NCBI RefSeq assembly: GCF_000009985.1
Contig: NC_007626.1
Coordinates: forward strand, 2,409,942 to 2,473,941
Direction: 5' to 3'
Source: Paramagnetospirillum magneticum AMB-1
GTDB taxonomy: Bacteria; Pseudomonadota; Alphaproteobacteria; Rhodospirillales; Magnetospirillaceae
DNA length: 64,000 bases
The notes below the pieces were generated by a model, which was not told the DNA's origin, ran no database searches, and worked only from the letters and a program-made list of their open reading frames with translations. The translations under genes and the position numbers were made by a program. This document shows, piece by piece, positions 36,494 through 45,189 of the stretch (position 1 is its first letter; the number at the start of each line of letters is the position of its first letter).

Positions 36494-36568
36494 TGGCTCC
36501 GGAGGAGGGATTCGAACCCCCGACCAGCCGGTTAACAGCCGGCTGCTCTACCGCTGAGCTACTCCGGA
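36494..36568 (-). tRNA. tRNA-Asn (GTT), CCA encoded
   Basis: A complete cloverleaf on the minus strand: acceptor TCCGGAG/CTCCGGA with discriminator G and an encoded CCA, D loop AGCGGTA, anticodon loop CTGTTAA (anticodon GTT) and a T-arm with TTCGAAT. It is 75 bases with CCA. It lies upstream of a perfect terminator and downstream of tRNA-Cys, so both are probably one transcript. Confidence 0.97.
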
Positions 36569-36643
36569 TCAACGACCTGCCCTAGCGGTATGGCAAGCCG
36601 AGGAATTCTTTACTCTCACGCACGCACCCGGACCTGGGGACGG

Positions 36644-36717
36644 TGGAGGCCGAGGCCGGAATTGAACCGACGTACGCGGATTTGCAGTCCGCTGCATAGC
36701 CACTCTGCCACCCGGCC
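36644..36717 (-). tRNA. tRNA-Cys (GCA), CCA encoded
   Basis: A complete cloverleaf on the minus strand: acceptor GGCCGGG with CTCGGCC (one G-U pair), anticodon loop CTGCAAA (anticodon GCA), T loop TTCAATT, the Cys discriminator base T73 and an encoded CCA. It is 74 bases long. A consensus promoter sits 40 bases upstream. Confidence 0.97.
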
Positions 36718-36756
36718 CAACCGGCCCAGCCGGCGGGTGCCGACGTGAGGACCGTG

Positions 36757-36785
36757 CTTATACGCGCAGTTCGATGACCGGTCAA
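36757..36785 (-). promoter_or_regulatory. Sigma-70 promoter for tRNA-Cys/tRNA-Asn
   Basis: Reading the minus strand, TTGACC (36780-36785) is followed by exactly 17 bases and TATAAG (36757-36762). This near-consensus promoter lies 40 bases before tRNA-Cys, as expected for a stable RNA operon. Confidence 0.75.
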
Positions 36786-36916
36786 GCGGCTGTTTCTGCC
36801 TTTTCGCAGCATTGTTTTCAGCAGCGCTCGCGCCTATAAATTTCTCCCGTGGCTCTGCCCGATAACAAGAGGGGGGCGGGCCCGTCCAAGAGAATGACGA
36901 GCAGCATGGGAGCCCG

Positions 36917-37579
36917 ATGGCCATGGATTACGCCGGCGCCAGATTCAATATGGTCGAGAACCAGATCCGCACCAACAAGGTGCACGACCTGAACGTATCG
37001 GGGGCCATTTCCTCGACGCCTCGCGAGCCCTTTCTACCCAAGTCCATGCGCGGCTTCGCCTATGTGGACGAAGACGTGTCCGTCGGCGGCGGCCGTTTCA
37101 TGATCGAGCCGCTGGTGCTGGCCCGTCTGCTGCAGGCCGCCGCGGTTCAGTCCACCGACGTGGTGTTGGCCATCGGCGACGCCACCGGCTGGGCCAGTGC
37201 GGTCCTATCCAAGCTGGCCAGCACCGTGGTGACGCTGGAAACCGATGTCGACCTCTCTGCCAAGGCGTCCCAGGCGCTGTCCGACCAGGGCGTCGACAAT
37301 GTCGCCTATGTGGGAGGCAGCTTCGCCGGCGGTTTCGCGGCCCAGGCGCCCTATAACGTGATCATCTTTCTCGGCGCTGTGGGGGAGATCCCCTCCGGCC
37401 TCTGCCGTCAGCTGAGCGATGGCGGCCGTCTGGTGGCCGTGGTTGATTCCGGCACCAGGGGGGCGGGAAAGGTGGTGCAGGTAGTTCGGGTCGGCGATAC
37501 CTTTGGCCGCCGCGCCCTGTTCGACGCCGCCACGCCGACCCTGCCGGGCATGGCGTCCAAGCCGGGTTTCATTTTCTGA
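36917..37579 (+). CDS. Protein-L-isoaspartate O-methyltransferase-like protein
   Basis: A 220-residue PCMT-family methyltransferase-fold protein. The SAM-site strand reads VLAIGDATGWASAVL where true PCMT has an E/D-x-G-x-G-x-G pattern, so the glycine-rich motif is partly altered; VVTLETD closes the next strand. True L-isoaspartyl repair activity is therefore uncertain. It lies directly upstream of tolC, an arrangement common in alphaproteobacteria. The divergent tRNA promoter lies in the gap before it. ATG 36917 follows GGGAG. Confidence 0.83.
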   Translation: MAMDYAGARFNMVENQIRTNKVHDLNVSGAISSTPREPFLPKSMRGFAYVDEDVSVGGGRFMIEPLVLARLLQAAAVQSTDVVLAIGDATGWASAVLSKLASTVVTLETDVDLSAKASQALSDQGVDNVAYVGGSFAGGFAAQAPYNVIIFLGAVGEIPSGLCRQLSDGGRLVAVVDSGTRGAGKVVQVVRVGDTFGRRALFDAATPTLPGMASKPGFIF

Positions 37580-37594
37580 ATCCGTTCACCCTGC

Positions 37595-37627
37595 GCGTCC
37601 GGGGGGCGGTATCGCCACCCAGGACGC
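37595..37627 (+). terminator. Near-palindromic hairpin after the PCMT-like gene
   Basis: GCGTCC ... GGACGC arms enclose an inner GGCGGTATCGCC palindrome, giving a strong stem within 20 bases of the stop. It has no T tract, so termination efficiency is doubtful. Confidence 0.5.
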
Positions 37628-37739
37628 AAGGGTAGGGCGGTGGATTTGTCCTTGATCTTCCGTATCCAAGGTCTAATGTTCTGGGGCGATATAAGGTCGT
37701 TCCGGGATGGGGACCCGCTTTGCTGAATACAGGTGGTGA

Positions 37740-39113
37740 ATGAGGAAGGTAAGCTGTCGGCTGATCGGCGCGGCGTGCATGGTCGTGGCCGCGTCAACTC
37801 CTGCCATGTCCGAGACGCTGGAGGAAGTGCTGGCGTCCACATATTCCTCCAATCCGACTCTGCTGGCGCGGCGCGCCAAGTTGCGCTCTACCGATGAAGG
37901 CGTTCCTCAGGCGTTGTCCAACTGGCGGCCGACCGTGTCGCTGACCGGGTCCGTCGGGCGCGGCAGCTACGACAACAACACGCTGTCTCCCTACAGCATG
38001 AGCCGCACGCCCAGGACACAGGCCCTGACCTTATCCCAGCCGCTGTTCCGCGGTGGGCGCACTCTGGCCGCCACCGCTCAGGCGGAAAACAACGTCCTGA
38101 GCGAACGGGCCCAGTTGGCCGCCACCGAGCAGACCATCCTGCTGGCCGCAGCCACCGCCTATCTCAACGTGGTCCGCGACGATGCGGTACTCAAACTCTC
38201 CATCAACAACGAGCAGGTGTTGCGCCGCCAGTACGAGGCGACGGAAGAGCGCTTCAAGGTGGGCGAACTGACCCGTACCGACGTCAGCCAGGCCGAAGCC
38301 CGCCTCGCCAAGGCTACCGCCGATCGCGTTGCCGCCGAGGGCAATCTGCAAAGCTCGCGGGCCAATTACGTCAATAATGTCGGCCGTCCGCCCGAAGCCC
38401 TGGTGACCCCGGCCCAGCCGCCGGCCCTGCCGCAGAGCCTGGATGACGTCACCTCCACGGCACTGGCCGCCAATCCCACCGTGGTGTCCGCCGATTTCAC
38501 TCACGCCGCCGCCAAGGATGGCGTCGATCTGGTGTTCGGCGAATTGCTTCCCACCGTGTCGTTGTCGGCGGATATCTCCCGCAACTTCGAGACCTCGACC
38601 CGGGAAAACTCGTCGACGGCGCGTGAAGTGCTGCTGAACGTCAGTGTGCCGCTCTACGAGTCCGGCAGCGTCTATTCCCGCGTGCGCGCCTCCAAGCATA
38701 CTGCCGGGCAGCGCCGCATCGAGGCCGACCAAGCCCGCCGCGATGCCGTCGAGACCGGGACCAAGTCCTGGGAGACGCTGCAGGCGGCCCGCGCCCAGGC
38801 CAGGTCCTATCAGGCGCAGATCAAGGCCTCGGAACTGGCCCTGGCCGGTGTGCGCGAGGAATCCAAGGTGGGCTCGCGTACCATCCTCGACGTATTGAAC
38901 GCCGAGCAGGAACTGTTCGACGCCCGTGTCAATCTGGTTAAGGCTCAGCGTGATGTGCTGGCCGGGGCCTATCAGGTCAAGTCGGCCCTGGGGCAGATGA
39001 CCGCCCAGGGGCTCAATCTTCCCGTCGCGGTCTATGATCCGACCAAGCACTATGACGATGTTCGTGGCCAATGGTTCGGCAATGGCATCGACAAGGACAA
39101 AGGATACGAGTAG
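37740..39113 (+). CDS. tolC: TolC-family outer membrane efflux/type I secretion protein
   Basis: A 457-residue outer-membrane factor that forms the trimeric exit duct for efflux pumps and type I secretion. The signal peptide ends near TPAMSE, followed by the TolC repeat pattern: LEEVLASTYSSNPTLLARRA at the start of each half, and helical EERFKVGELTRTDVSQAE and KVGSRTILDVLNAEQELF signatures. Length is typical. No inner-membrane pump is adjacent. A bulged stem-loop followed by TTTCTCTT marks the end of the transcript. Confidence 0.94.
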   Translation: MRKVSCRLIGAACMVVAASTPAMSETLEEVLASTYSSNPTLLARRAKLRSTDEGVPQALSNWRPTVSLTGSVGRGSYDNNTLSPYSMSRTPRTQALTLSQPLFRGGRTLAATAQAENNVLSERAQLAATEQTILLAAATAYLNVVRDDAVLKLSINNEQVLRRQYEATEERFKVGELTRTDVSQAEARLAKATADRVAAEGNLQSSRANYVNNVGRPPEALVTPAQPPALPQSLDDVTSTALAANPTVVSADFTHAAAKDGVDLVFGELLPTVSLSADISRNFETSTRENSSTAREVLLNVSVPLYESGSVYSRVRASKHTAGQRRIEADQARRDAVETGTKSWETLQAARAQARSYQAQIKASELALAGVREESKVGSRTILDVLNAEQELFDARVNLVKAQRDVLAGAYQVKSALGQMTAQGLNLPVAVYDPTKHYDDVRGQWFGNGIDKDKGYE

Positions 39114-39125
39114 AAATGGTGGGAT

Positions 39126-39160
39126 CCGGGTTGGGGCCGAATGGCCGACCCGGGTTTCTC
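39126..39160 (+). terminator. Terminator after tolC
   Basis: CCGGGTT/ GACCCGG outer arms and GGCC/GGCC inner arms with a GAAT loop form a bulged stem, followed by TTTCTCTT. It lies 12 bases after the tolC stop. Confidence 0.72.
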
Positions 39161-39178
39161 TTGGGGACTCGTGGAATT

Positions 39179-39193
39179 TTAACCATTTGTTAC
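39179..39193 (+). promoter_or_regulatory. Possible CtrA box upstream of popZ
   Basis: TTAA (39179-39182), seven bases and TTAC (39190-39193) match the alphaproteobacterial CtrA site TTAA-N7-TTAA at seven of eight positions. It lies 65 bases before the popZ start, as expected for a cell-cycle-controlled polarity gene. Confidence 0.35.
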
Positions 39194-39257
39194 CAGCCGT
39201 AAGTCACTATTACGGCAGGTCCCTTTCTTGGGCGCAGGCAGACAGAATAGCCGTGAC

Positions 39258-39986
39258 ATGAGCGAAGACAAGGCCCAGCAAGAACCATCAATGGAGGACA
39301 TCCTCGCCTCGATCCGACGTATTTTGTCGGAGGATGAGGCTGAGGATAAGCCCAAGGCGCCCGAACCGGTCGAGCCGGAGCCGGAGCCCGAGCCCATGCC
39401 TCCGCCGGAACCCGAGCCCGAGCCGGAGCCCGAGCCGGCCCCTACGTTCGCTCAGGATGACATCGATTCCCTGTTCGACACGCCGGCCCCGGCTCCCGAG
39501 CCTGAGCCGGAACCCGAGCCTGAGCCGCTGCCCATCCCCGAGCCGGAGCCCGAGCCTGAGGACGATATCCTCGAACTGACCGATGACATGGTGATGGAGG
39601 AGGAGCCCGAGCCCGCCTTCGACATCAATGATTTCAAAGCCGATCTCGGCGAGTTCGAACCCGCCCCCGTCATGGCTGCCGCCAGCCGGGTGATGGATGA
39701 TTACGAACCGCCGCCGCCGCGCCGTCAGGCGCCGCCCGATGACGAAGGGCTGATGTCGCCCCCCAGCATTGATCATGGCGCCTCGCTGCTGACCAATCTG
39801 GCCCGCGAGATCGTGCGGCAGAAGTCGTTCGGCCTGGGCAACAGCGCCATCACCCTGGAAGATCTGGTGCGCGAGCTGTTGCGTCCGATCCTGTCGGAAT
39901 GGTTGGACCAGAACCTGCCCTATATGATCGAGCGCATCGTCAAGAAAGAGATCGAGAGGATGGTAAACCGGTCCGGAGAGTATTAG
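39258..39986 (+). CDS. popZ: Polar organising protein PopZ (DUF2497)
   Basis: A 242-residue polar scaffold that clusters at the cell pole and tethers the ParB-origin complex in alphaproteobacteria. The conserved N-terminal helix is MEDILASIRRILSED. A long acidic Pro-Glu disordered linker covers about residues 35-120. The C-terminal oligomerisation helices have NLAREIVRQKSFG and LVRELLRPILSEWLDQNLP. The ATG at 39258 begins the conserved region; the frame's earlier start is inside the leader. The linker's PEPEP runs explain a local repetitive DNA pattern at 39360-39560. Confidence 0.95.
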   Translation: MSEDKAQQEPSMEDILASIRRILSEDEAEDKPKAPEPVEPEPEPEPMPPPEPEPEPEPEPAPTFAQDDIDSLFDTPAPAPEPEPEPEPEPLPIPEPEPEPEDDILELTDDMVMEEEPEPAFDINDFKADLGEFEPAPVMAAASRVMDDYEPPPPRRQAPPDDEGLMSPPSIDHGASLLTNLAREIVRQKSFGLGNSAITLEDLVRELLRPILSEWLDQNLPYMIERIVKKEIERMVNRSGEY

Positions 39987-40009
39987 TCTTCGCCGGTTCT
40001 AAGCCTAAG

Positions 40010-40046
40010 GGGCGGCCCGGCAGGATCGGGCCGCCCTTCTCGTTTG
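40010..40046 (+). terminator. Terminator between popZ and valS
   Basis: A perfect 10-bp GGGCGGCCCG/CGGGCCGCCC stem (40010-40019 and 40027-40036) with a 7-base loop is followed by TTCTCGTTTG. It lies 23 bases after popZ. Confidence 0.85.
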
Positions 40047-40074
40047 TGTCCCCCCAATTGAAGTGACAAGTCCC

Positions 40075-42744
40075 ATGGCCATGCTGGATAAGACCTATCG
40101 CCCCGCCGAAGTGGAGCCGAAGCATTACGAGCGCTGGGAGGCCCAGGGCGCCTTTGCCGCCCATACCGACTCCAATGCCGCGCCTTATACCATCATGATG
40201 CCGCCGCCCAACGTCACGGGCAGCCTGCACATGGGTCACGCGCTGACCTTCACCCTGCAGGACGTGCTGATCCGCTATCGCCGCATGACCGGCAAGGATG
40301 CCCTGTGGCAGCCCGGCACCGACCATGCCGGCATCGCCACCCAGATGGTGGTGGAGCGTCAGTTGGAGGCCCAGAAGGTCACCCGCCACGATCTGGGCCG
40401 TGACAACTTCATCAAGCGCGTCTGGGAGTGGAAGGCGGAATCGGGCGGGACCATTACCCGCCAGCTCCGCCGCCTGGGTGCTTCGCCCGACTGGGCCAAG
40501 GAGCGCTTCACCATGGACGAGGGCCTGTCGGCCGCCGTCCGCAAGGTGTTCGTCACCCTGCACCGCCAGGGCCTGATCTACCGCGCCAAGCGTCTGGTCA
40601 ACTGGGACCCCAAGCTGCACACCGCCATTTCCGACCTGGAAGTGGAGCAGCGGGAAGTGAAGGGCCATATGTGGCACTTCCGCTATCCGGTCGAGGGCAT
40701 GGCCGACACCTTCATCACCGTGGCCACCACCCGGCCGGAGACCATGCTGGGCGATGCGGCCGTGGCGGTTCATCCCGAGGATGAGCGCTTTGCCGCCCTG
40801 GTGGGCAAGATGGTGCGCTTGCCCATCGTCAACCGGCTGATTCCCATCGTTGCCGACGAATATTCCGACCCCACCAAGGGCACCGGCGCGGTGAAGATCA
40901 CCCCGGCCCATGATTTCAACGACTTCCAGGTCGGCGTGCGTCACGATCTGCCCCAGATCAACATCTTCGACCGCGACGCCCGCACCATCGACGAGGTGCC
41001 CGAGGGCTATCGCGGTCTGGACCGCTATGACGCCCGCAAGAAGGTGGTGGAAGAGTTCGAGGCCCTGGGCCTGTTGGACAAGATCGAGCCCCACACCCAC
41101 ATGGTGCCCTATGGCGACCGCTCGGGCGTGGTGATCGAGCCCTGGCTGACCGACCAGTGGTTCGTGGACGCCGCCACCCTGGCCAAGCCGGCCATCGAGG
41201 CGGTGGAGACGGGCAAGACCCGCTTCGTTCCCAAGCACTGGGAGAACACCTATTTCGAGTGGATGCGCAACATCCAGCCGTGGTGCATCTCGCGCCAGAT
41301 CTGGTGGGGGCATCAGGTGCCGGCCTGGTACGGCCCCGACGGCGCCTTCTTCGTCGAGGAGACCGAGGACGAGGCCCGGGCCGCCGCCGCCGCGCATTAC
41401 GGCAAGGATGTGGAGCTGACCCGCGATTCCGACGTTCTCGACACCTGGTTCAGCTCGGCGCTGTGGCCGTTCTCCACCCTGGGCTGGCCGGAAAAGACTC
41501 CGGAGCTGGACCGCTATTATCCCGGCGACGTGCTGGTCACCGGCTTTGACATCATCTTCTTCTGGGTCGCCCGCATGATGATGATGGGCATCCACTTCAT
41601 GGGGGATGTGCCCTTCCGCGACATCTATATCCATGCCCTGGTTCGCGACGAGAAGGGCCAGAAGATGTCCAAGTCGAAGGGCAACATCATCGATCCCCTG
41701 GACTTGATCGAGAAGTATGGCTGCGACGCCCTGCGCTTCACCCTGTCGGCGCTGGCCGCACAGGGGCGCGACGTCAAGCTGGCCGAGAGCCGGGTGGAGG
41801 GCTACCGCAACTTCGCCACCAAGCTGTGGAACGCGGCGCGCTTCTGCCAGATGAACGAATGCCGGCCGGTGGCGGGATTCGATCCCAAGGCGGTCAAGGA
41901 GACCGTCAACCGCTGGATCGTCGCCAAGACCGCCGAACTGGCCGCCAAGGTGGGCACCGCCATCGAAGGCTATCGCTACGACGCCGCGGCCGGTGGCGCC
42001 TACCAATTCGTCTGGGGGACCTTCTGCGACTGGTACCTGGAATTCGCCAAGCCCATCTTCAACGGCGGCGATGAGGCGGCCAAGGCCGAGACGCGGGCCA
42101 CCGCCGCCTGGGTTCTCGACCAGATCCTGCACGTCCTGCATCCCCTGATGCCCTTCATCACCGAAGAGCTGTGGGGCCAGATCGCCGAGCGCGATGGCGA
42201 CCTGATGCTGCGCTCCTGGCCTGCCCTGGACGGCCTTGCCGCGCCGGAAGCCGAAGAGGAAATGGACTGGGTAGTGCGGGTCATCTCCACGGTGCGCGGC
42301 GTGCGCGCCGAGATGAACGTGCCGCCTTCGGCCCAGGTGGACCTGCTGGTGTCCGGTCTGGCCGAGACCAAGCGCGGCTGGGCCAAGACCCACGCCGACC
42401 TGATCACCCGCCTGGTCCGTCTGACCGCCTTTGATGCCCAGGCCACGCCCGAGCGGGTGGCTCAGGCATCGTCCCACGGTGCCGCCCAGATGGTGGTGGA
42501 TGAGGCCACCTTGGTAATGCCGCTGGGCGGCGTCATCGACGTGGACAAGGAGCGTTCCCGCCTGGACAAGGAAATCGCCCGTCTGGAGGGCGAGATCGCC
42601 AAGGTCGACAAGAAGCTGGGCAACGCCGACTTCGTCGCCAAGGCGCGGCCGGAAGTGGTGGAGGAGCAGCACGAGCGCCGCGCTGATTGGGCCGGCGCCG
42701 TGGACAAGCTGCGAGAGGCTCTTGAACGTCTTTCCGGCGCCTGA
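40075..42744 (+). CDS. valS: Valyl-tRNA synthetase
   Basis: An 889-residue class I aminoacyl-tRNA synthetase charging tRNA-Val, with CP1 editing domain. The HIGH motif is H52-M-G-H55 after PPPNVTG, and the KMSKS motif is K530-MSKS. The anticodon domain and the C-terminal coiled coil (EKLGN-type pattern near the end) are complete. The start is not certain: an in-frame GTG at 40063 and ATGs at 40075 and 40081 all lack a clear ribosome-binding site. ATG 40075 is chosen by position relative to the family N-terminus MLDKTYRP. Confidence 0.97.
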   Translation: MAMLDKTYRPAEVEPKHYERWEAQGAFAAHTDSNAAPYTIMMPPPNVTGSLHMGHALTFTLQDVLIRYRRMTGKDALWQPGTDHAGIATQMVVERQLEAQKVTRHDLGRDNFIKRVWEWKAESGGTITRQLRRLGASPDWAKERFTMDEGLSAAVRKVFVTLHRQGLIYRAKRLVNWDPKLHTAISDLEVEQREVKGHMWHFRYPVEGMADTFITVATTRPETMLGDAAVAVHPEDERFAALVGKMVRLPIVNRLIPIVADEYSDPTKGTGAVKITPAHDFNDFQVGVRHDLPQINIFDRDARTIDEVPEGYRGLDRYDARKKVVEEFEALGLLDKIEPHTHMVPYGDRSGVVIEPWLTDQWFVDAATLAKPAIEAVETGKTRFVPKHWENTYFEWMRNIQPWCISRQIWWGHQVPAWYGPDGAFFVEETEDEARAAAAAHYGKDVELTRDSDVLDTWFSSALWPFSTLGWPEKTPELDRYYPGDVLVTGFDIIFFWVARMMMMGIHFMGDVPFRDIYIHALVRDEKGQKMSKSKGNIIDPLDLIEKYGCDALRFTLSALAAQGRDVKLAESRVEGYRNFATKLWNAARFCQMNECRPVAGFDPKAVKETVNRWIVAKTAELAAKVGTAIEGYRYDAAAGGAYQFVWGTFCDWYLEFAKPIFNGGDEAAKAETRATAAWVLDQILHVLHPLMPFITEELWGQIAERDGDLMLRSWPALDGLAAPEAEEEMDWVVRVISTVRGVRAEMNVPPSAQVDLLVSGLAETKRGWAKTHADLITRLVRLTAFDAQATPERVAQASSHGAAQMVVDEATLVMPLGGVIDVDKERSRLDKEIARLEGEIAKVDKKLGNADFVAKARPEVVEEQHERRADWAGAVDKLREALERLSGA

Positions 42745-42765
42745 GGAGGGGGATAAAGAGAGGGG

Positions 42766-44694
42766 ATGCCGGATCACGGCGAGCGGATCACGCGGGACCT
42801 GACCATACGCTACATCACCGTTCTGGCGGTGTTGGGTGTGGTTGCCCTGTTGTCATTTTTCGCCCTGGCCCGAATCGTCACCGATGCCGGCGAAAGCTCG
42901 GAACTGGTCCAATTGACCGGAGAACAGCGGGTGCTGGTGCAGCAGGCGGTGTTCGAAACCCACCGCTTCCTGGTCGCCTCGGGCGAGGATCGCGTGGCGG
43001 CCCGCCGGTCCCTGGCTTCCGTCCTTGATGGACTGGAGGCCGGGCATCAGCGTCTCTTCTTCGCGGATGCCCGGTTTTTGTCCCCGCCGGCCCGCGAGGT
43101 GCTGACCGCCTCGCCTTGGAATCTTGACCGCGAAATGAGGGATTTCGTCCGCTTTGGGCGGGCGATTCTCTCCCTGCCCGATAGCGCGGAGGGGCATAAG
43201 ACCAATCTGGCGGGCATCACCCTGAAGGCGGCCAAGCCGCTGATGTCGGGCCTGGATGAGGTTTCCAGCCGGTTCCGCCGAGATGCCGCCGGACAATTGA
43301 ACGAGGTGGTTACCGTTCAGGGAACCAGCCTGTTCGTCGCCCTCGGCCTGCTGCTGCTGTCAGCGGTCGGTGTCTTCCGTCCGATGGTCAAGCGACTGAA
43401 AGCCGATATTACCGAACGGTCCGAGGCGGCGGCGCGGCTGGCCGAGAGCGAGGCCCGCCTGTGGCGCATGCTGGAGGAAAGCCCGGTCGGTGTTTCGGTA
43501 TCGCGGCGGCGTGACGGCAAGGTGGTCTTCGCCAATTCCCGCTTCACCGACATCATCGGCATGAGCCGCGAGGAGTTTCTCGGCTCCAAGGCCCGCGAGC
43601 ATTATGTGGACGATGCCCAGCGGCAGGTGGTGCTGGCCATGTTGCGCCGCGACGGCCGCCTCGACGACGCAGAGGTGGAGTTCCGCCGCAAGAATGGCTC
43701 TCCGTTCTGGAGCCTGCTGACCATCCATCCCCTGGACTTCGAGAACGAGCCGGTCAATCTGGCCTGGATCTACGACATTACCGAGCGCAAGGCGGCGGAA
43801 CAGCAGATTCTGCTGGCCGCCAAGGTGCTGGAGACAGTGACCGAGGCGGTGGTCATCACCGATGCCGACAACCGGATCATCTTCGTCAATCCTGCTTTCA
43901 CCACCATCACCGAATACACCAAGGAAGAGGTGCGGGGGAAAAATCCCAGCTTTCTCAGCTCGGGCCGGCATGATCCCGAATTCTATGCCGGGTTATGGCA
44001 AGTCCTGTCGGTATCGGGGCATTGGGCCGGCGAAATCTGGAACCGGCGCAAGTCGGGGGCCTTCTATGCCGAATGGCTGTCCATCAATGCGCTGAGGGAT
44101 GTCAGCGGCGCCATCACCCATTTCGTTGCGGTGTTTTCCGACATCACCCACCGTAAGGAGGACGAGGAGCGCATCTGGCGCCAAGCCAATTATGACGCCC
44201 TGACCGGCCTGCCCAACCGCTCGCTGTTCGTTGATCGCCTCAATCAGGCGGTGCGGCAGTCCAAGCGCGACAAGAAGCGCTTCGCCCTGATGTTTCTCGA
44301 CCTGGACGGCTTCAAGGCGGTGAACGACACTCTGGGCCATGCGGCCGGCGACGTGCTGCTGCAGCAGACGGCGGCCCGGCTGCACCAGTGCATGCGGGCC
44401 ACCGATACCCTGGCGCGTCTGGCCGGTGACGAATTCGTGGTGATTCTCGAAGGGGTGCACGACCGCGACAACCCTGCCCTGGTGGCCGGGAAGATTCTGG
44501 CGACGCTGTCCAAGCCCTATGACCTGGAGGTGGGAACTGCCCATGTGCGGGGATCGATCGGCATCGCGCTATATCCCGAGGATGCCGCCGACGGCCCGGC
44601 ACTGATCCGCCGTGCCGATACCGCCATGTATGCGGTCAAGCGCCGGGGCAAGAACAGCTTCCTGTTCGCCGGCGACTTCCCGCCGGAGGCCTGA
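42766..44694 (+). CDS. PAS-PAS-GGDEF diguanylate cyclase with PilJ-like periplasmic sensor
   Basis: A 642-residue membrane signalling protein. Two spans (about 20-40 and 185-205) flank a helical periplasmic domain whose LTGEQRVLVQQ segment recalls the PilJ/NarX-type N-terminal sensor. A short linker leads to two PAS domains (about 235-345 and 350-470), the second with the ITERKAA-type junction, and a GGDEF domain (about 480-640) with an AGDEF active-site motif and NDTLGHAAGD. It should make c-di-GMP. No EAL domain is present. It is convergent with a complete hemerythrin gene. Confidence 0.92.
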   Translation: MPDHGERITRDLTIRYITVLAVLGVVALLSFFALARIVTDAGESSELVQLTGEQRVLVQQAVFETHRFLVASGEDRVAARRSLASVLDGLEAGHQRLFFADARFLSPPAREVLTASPWNLDREMRDFVRFGRAILSLPDSAEGHKTNLAGITLKAAKPLMSGLDEVSSRFRRDAAGQLNEVVTVQGTSLFVALGLLLLSAVGVFRPMVKRLKADITERSEAAARLAESEARLWRMLEESPVGVSVSRRRDGKVVFANSRFTDIIGMSREEFLGSKAREHYVDDAQRQVVLAMLRRDGRLDDAEVEFRRKNGSPFWSLLTIHPLDFENEPVNLAWIYDITERKAAEQQILLAAKVLETVTEAVVITDADNRIIFVNPAFTTITEYTKEEVRGKNPSFLSSGRHDPEFYAGLWQVLSVSGHWAGEIWNRRKSGAFYAEWLSINALRDVSGAITHFVAVFSDITHRKEDEERIWRQANYDALTGLPNRSLFVDRLNQAVRQSKRDKKRFALMFLDLDGFKAVNDTLGHAAGDVLLQQTAARLHQCMRATDTLARLAGDEFVVILEGVHDRDNPALVAGKILATLSKPYDLEVGTAHVRGSIGIALYPEDAADGPALIRRADTAMYAVKRRGKNSFLFAGDFPPEA

Positions 44695-44697
44695 GCT

Positions 44698-45129
44698 TCA
44701 GGTCAAGTGCGAGACGTAAGGTCGGTAGGGGCGGTCATCGGCAAGGATATGATCCACCAGCCAGCGCTGCAGGAACTTTGCCGCCTCGAGCGTCAGGGTC
44801 CGCGATGCCAGGTCATCATGCTCTGGCGCGGCATCCAGGGTTTGGAAGCGCTCGTAAAGCCGCTGGGCCTCCACCAGCAATCGTCCGTGTTCGGCGCGAT
44901 GTCCCGCCAGGCCGGGATAGCCGGCGCGGTCCAGCAGAGTTTCCTCGGCCTGGAAATGGATGCGGGTCCGGGCGATCAACTCGCCCAGGATGAGGGTCAG
45001 GCGGGCAAAGGCCGCGTTCTCCCGGGCGGCGGTGAGGAAGTCATTGGTCAGTTTCAGCAAATGTCGGTGCTCGGCATCCATGGCCGGAACGCCAAGCTTC
45101 AGCTCATTGGACCACTCGATGACGGTCAT
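44698..45129 (-). CDS. Bacteriohemerythrin (complete diiron ligand set)
   Basis: A 143-residue hemerythrin with all seven expected ligands in order: DAEHRHLL, HFQAEE, GHRAEH (HxxxH) and DHILADD. It should bind oxygen at a diiron centre. It therefore contrasts with the protein at 32063, which lacks one histidine. The start is the ATG at 45129; the frame extends to 45171 but that part is not conserved. It ends four bases from the stop of the PAS-GGDEF gene, on the opposite strand. Confidence 0.92.
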   Translation of the reverse strand: MTVIEWSNELKLGVPAMDAEHRHLLKLTNDFLTAARENAAFARLTLILGELIARTRIHFQAEETLLDRAGYPGLAGHRAEHGRLLVEAQRLYERFQTLDAAPEHDDLASRTLTLEAAKFLQRWLVDHILADDRPYRPYVSHLT

Positions 45130-45189
45130 GCCGGTGGCTCCCACCGCCTCTACAGACGGGAAGTCTAGCACTTCCGTATCAATGGAGTA

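Noticed and set aside
36372..36572. Upstream extension of the glycosyltransferase frame through the tRNA-Asn gene
   Set aside because: The region encodes a perfect tRNA and its terminator; an ATG at 36371 gives a normal protein.
39360..39560. Repetitive GAGCCGGAGCC runs, suspected repeat array
   Set aside because: It is the Pro-Glu linker of popZ in frame, not an intergenic repeat or CRISPR.
39940..42777. 945-codon ORF antisense to valS
   Set aside because: No motifs, low-complexity composition, and it covers an essential, fully recognisable gene.
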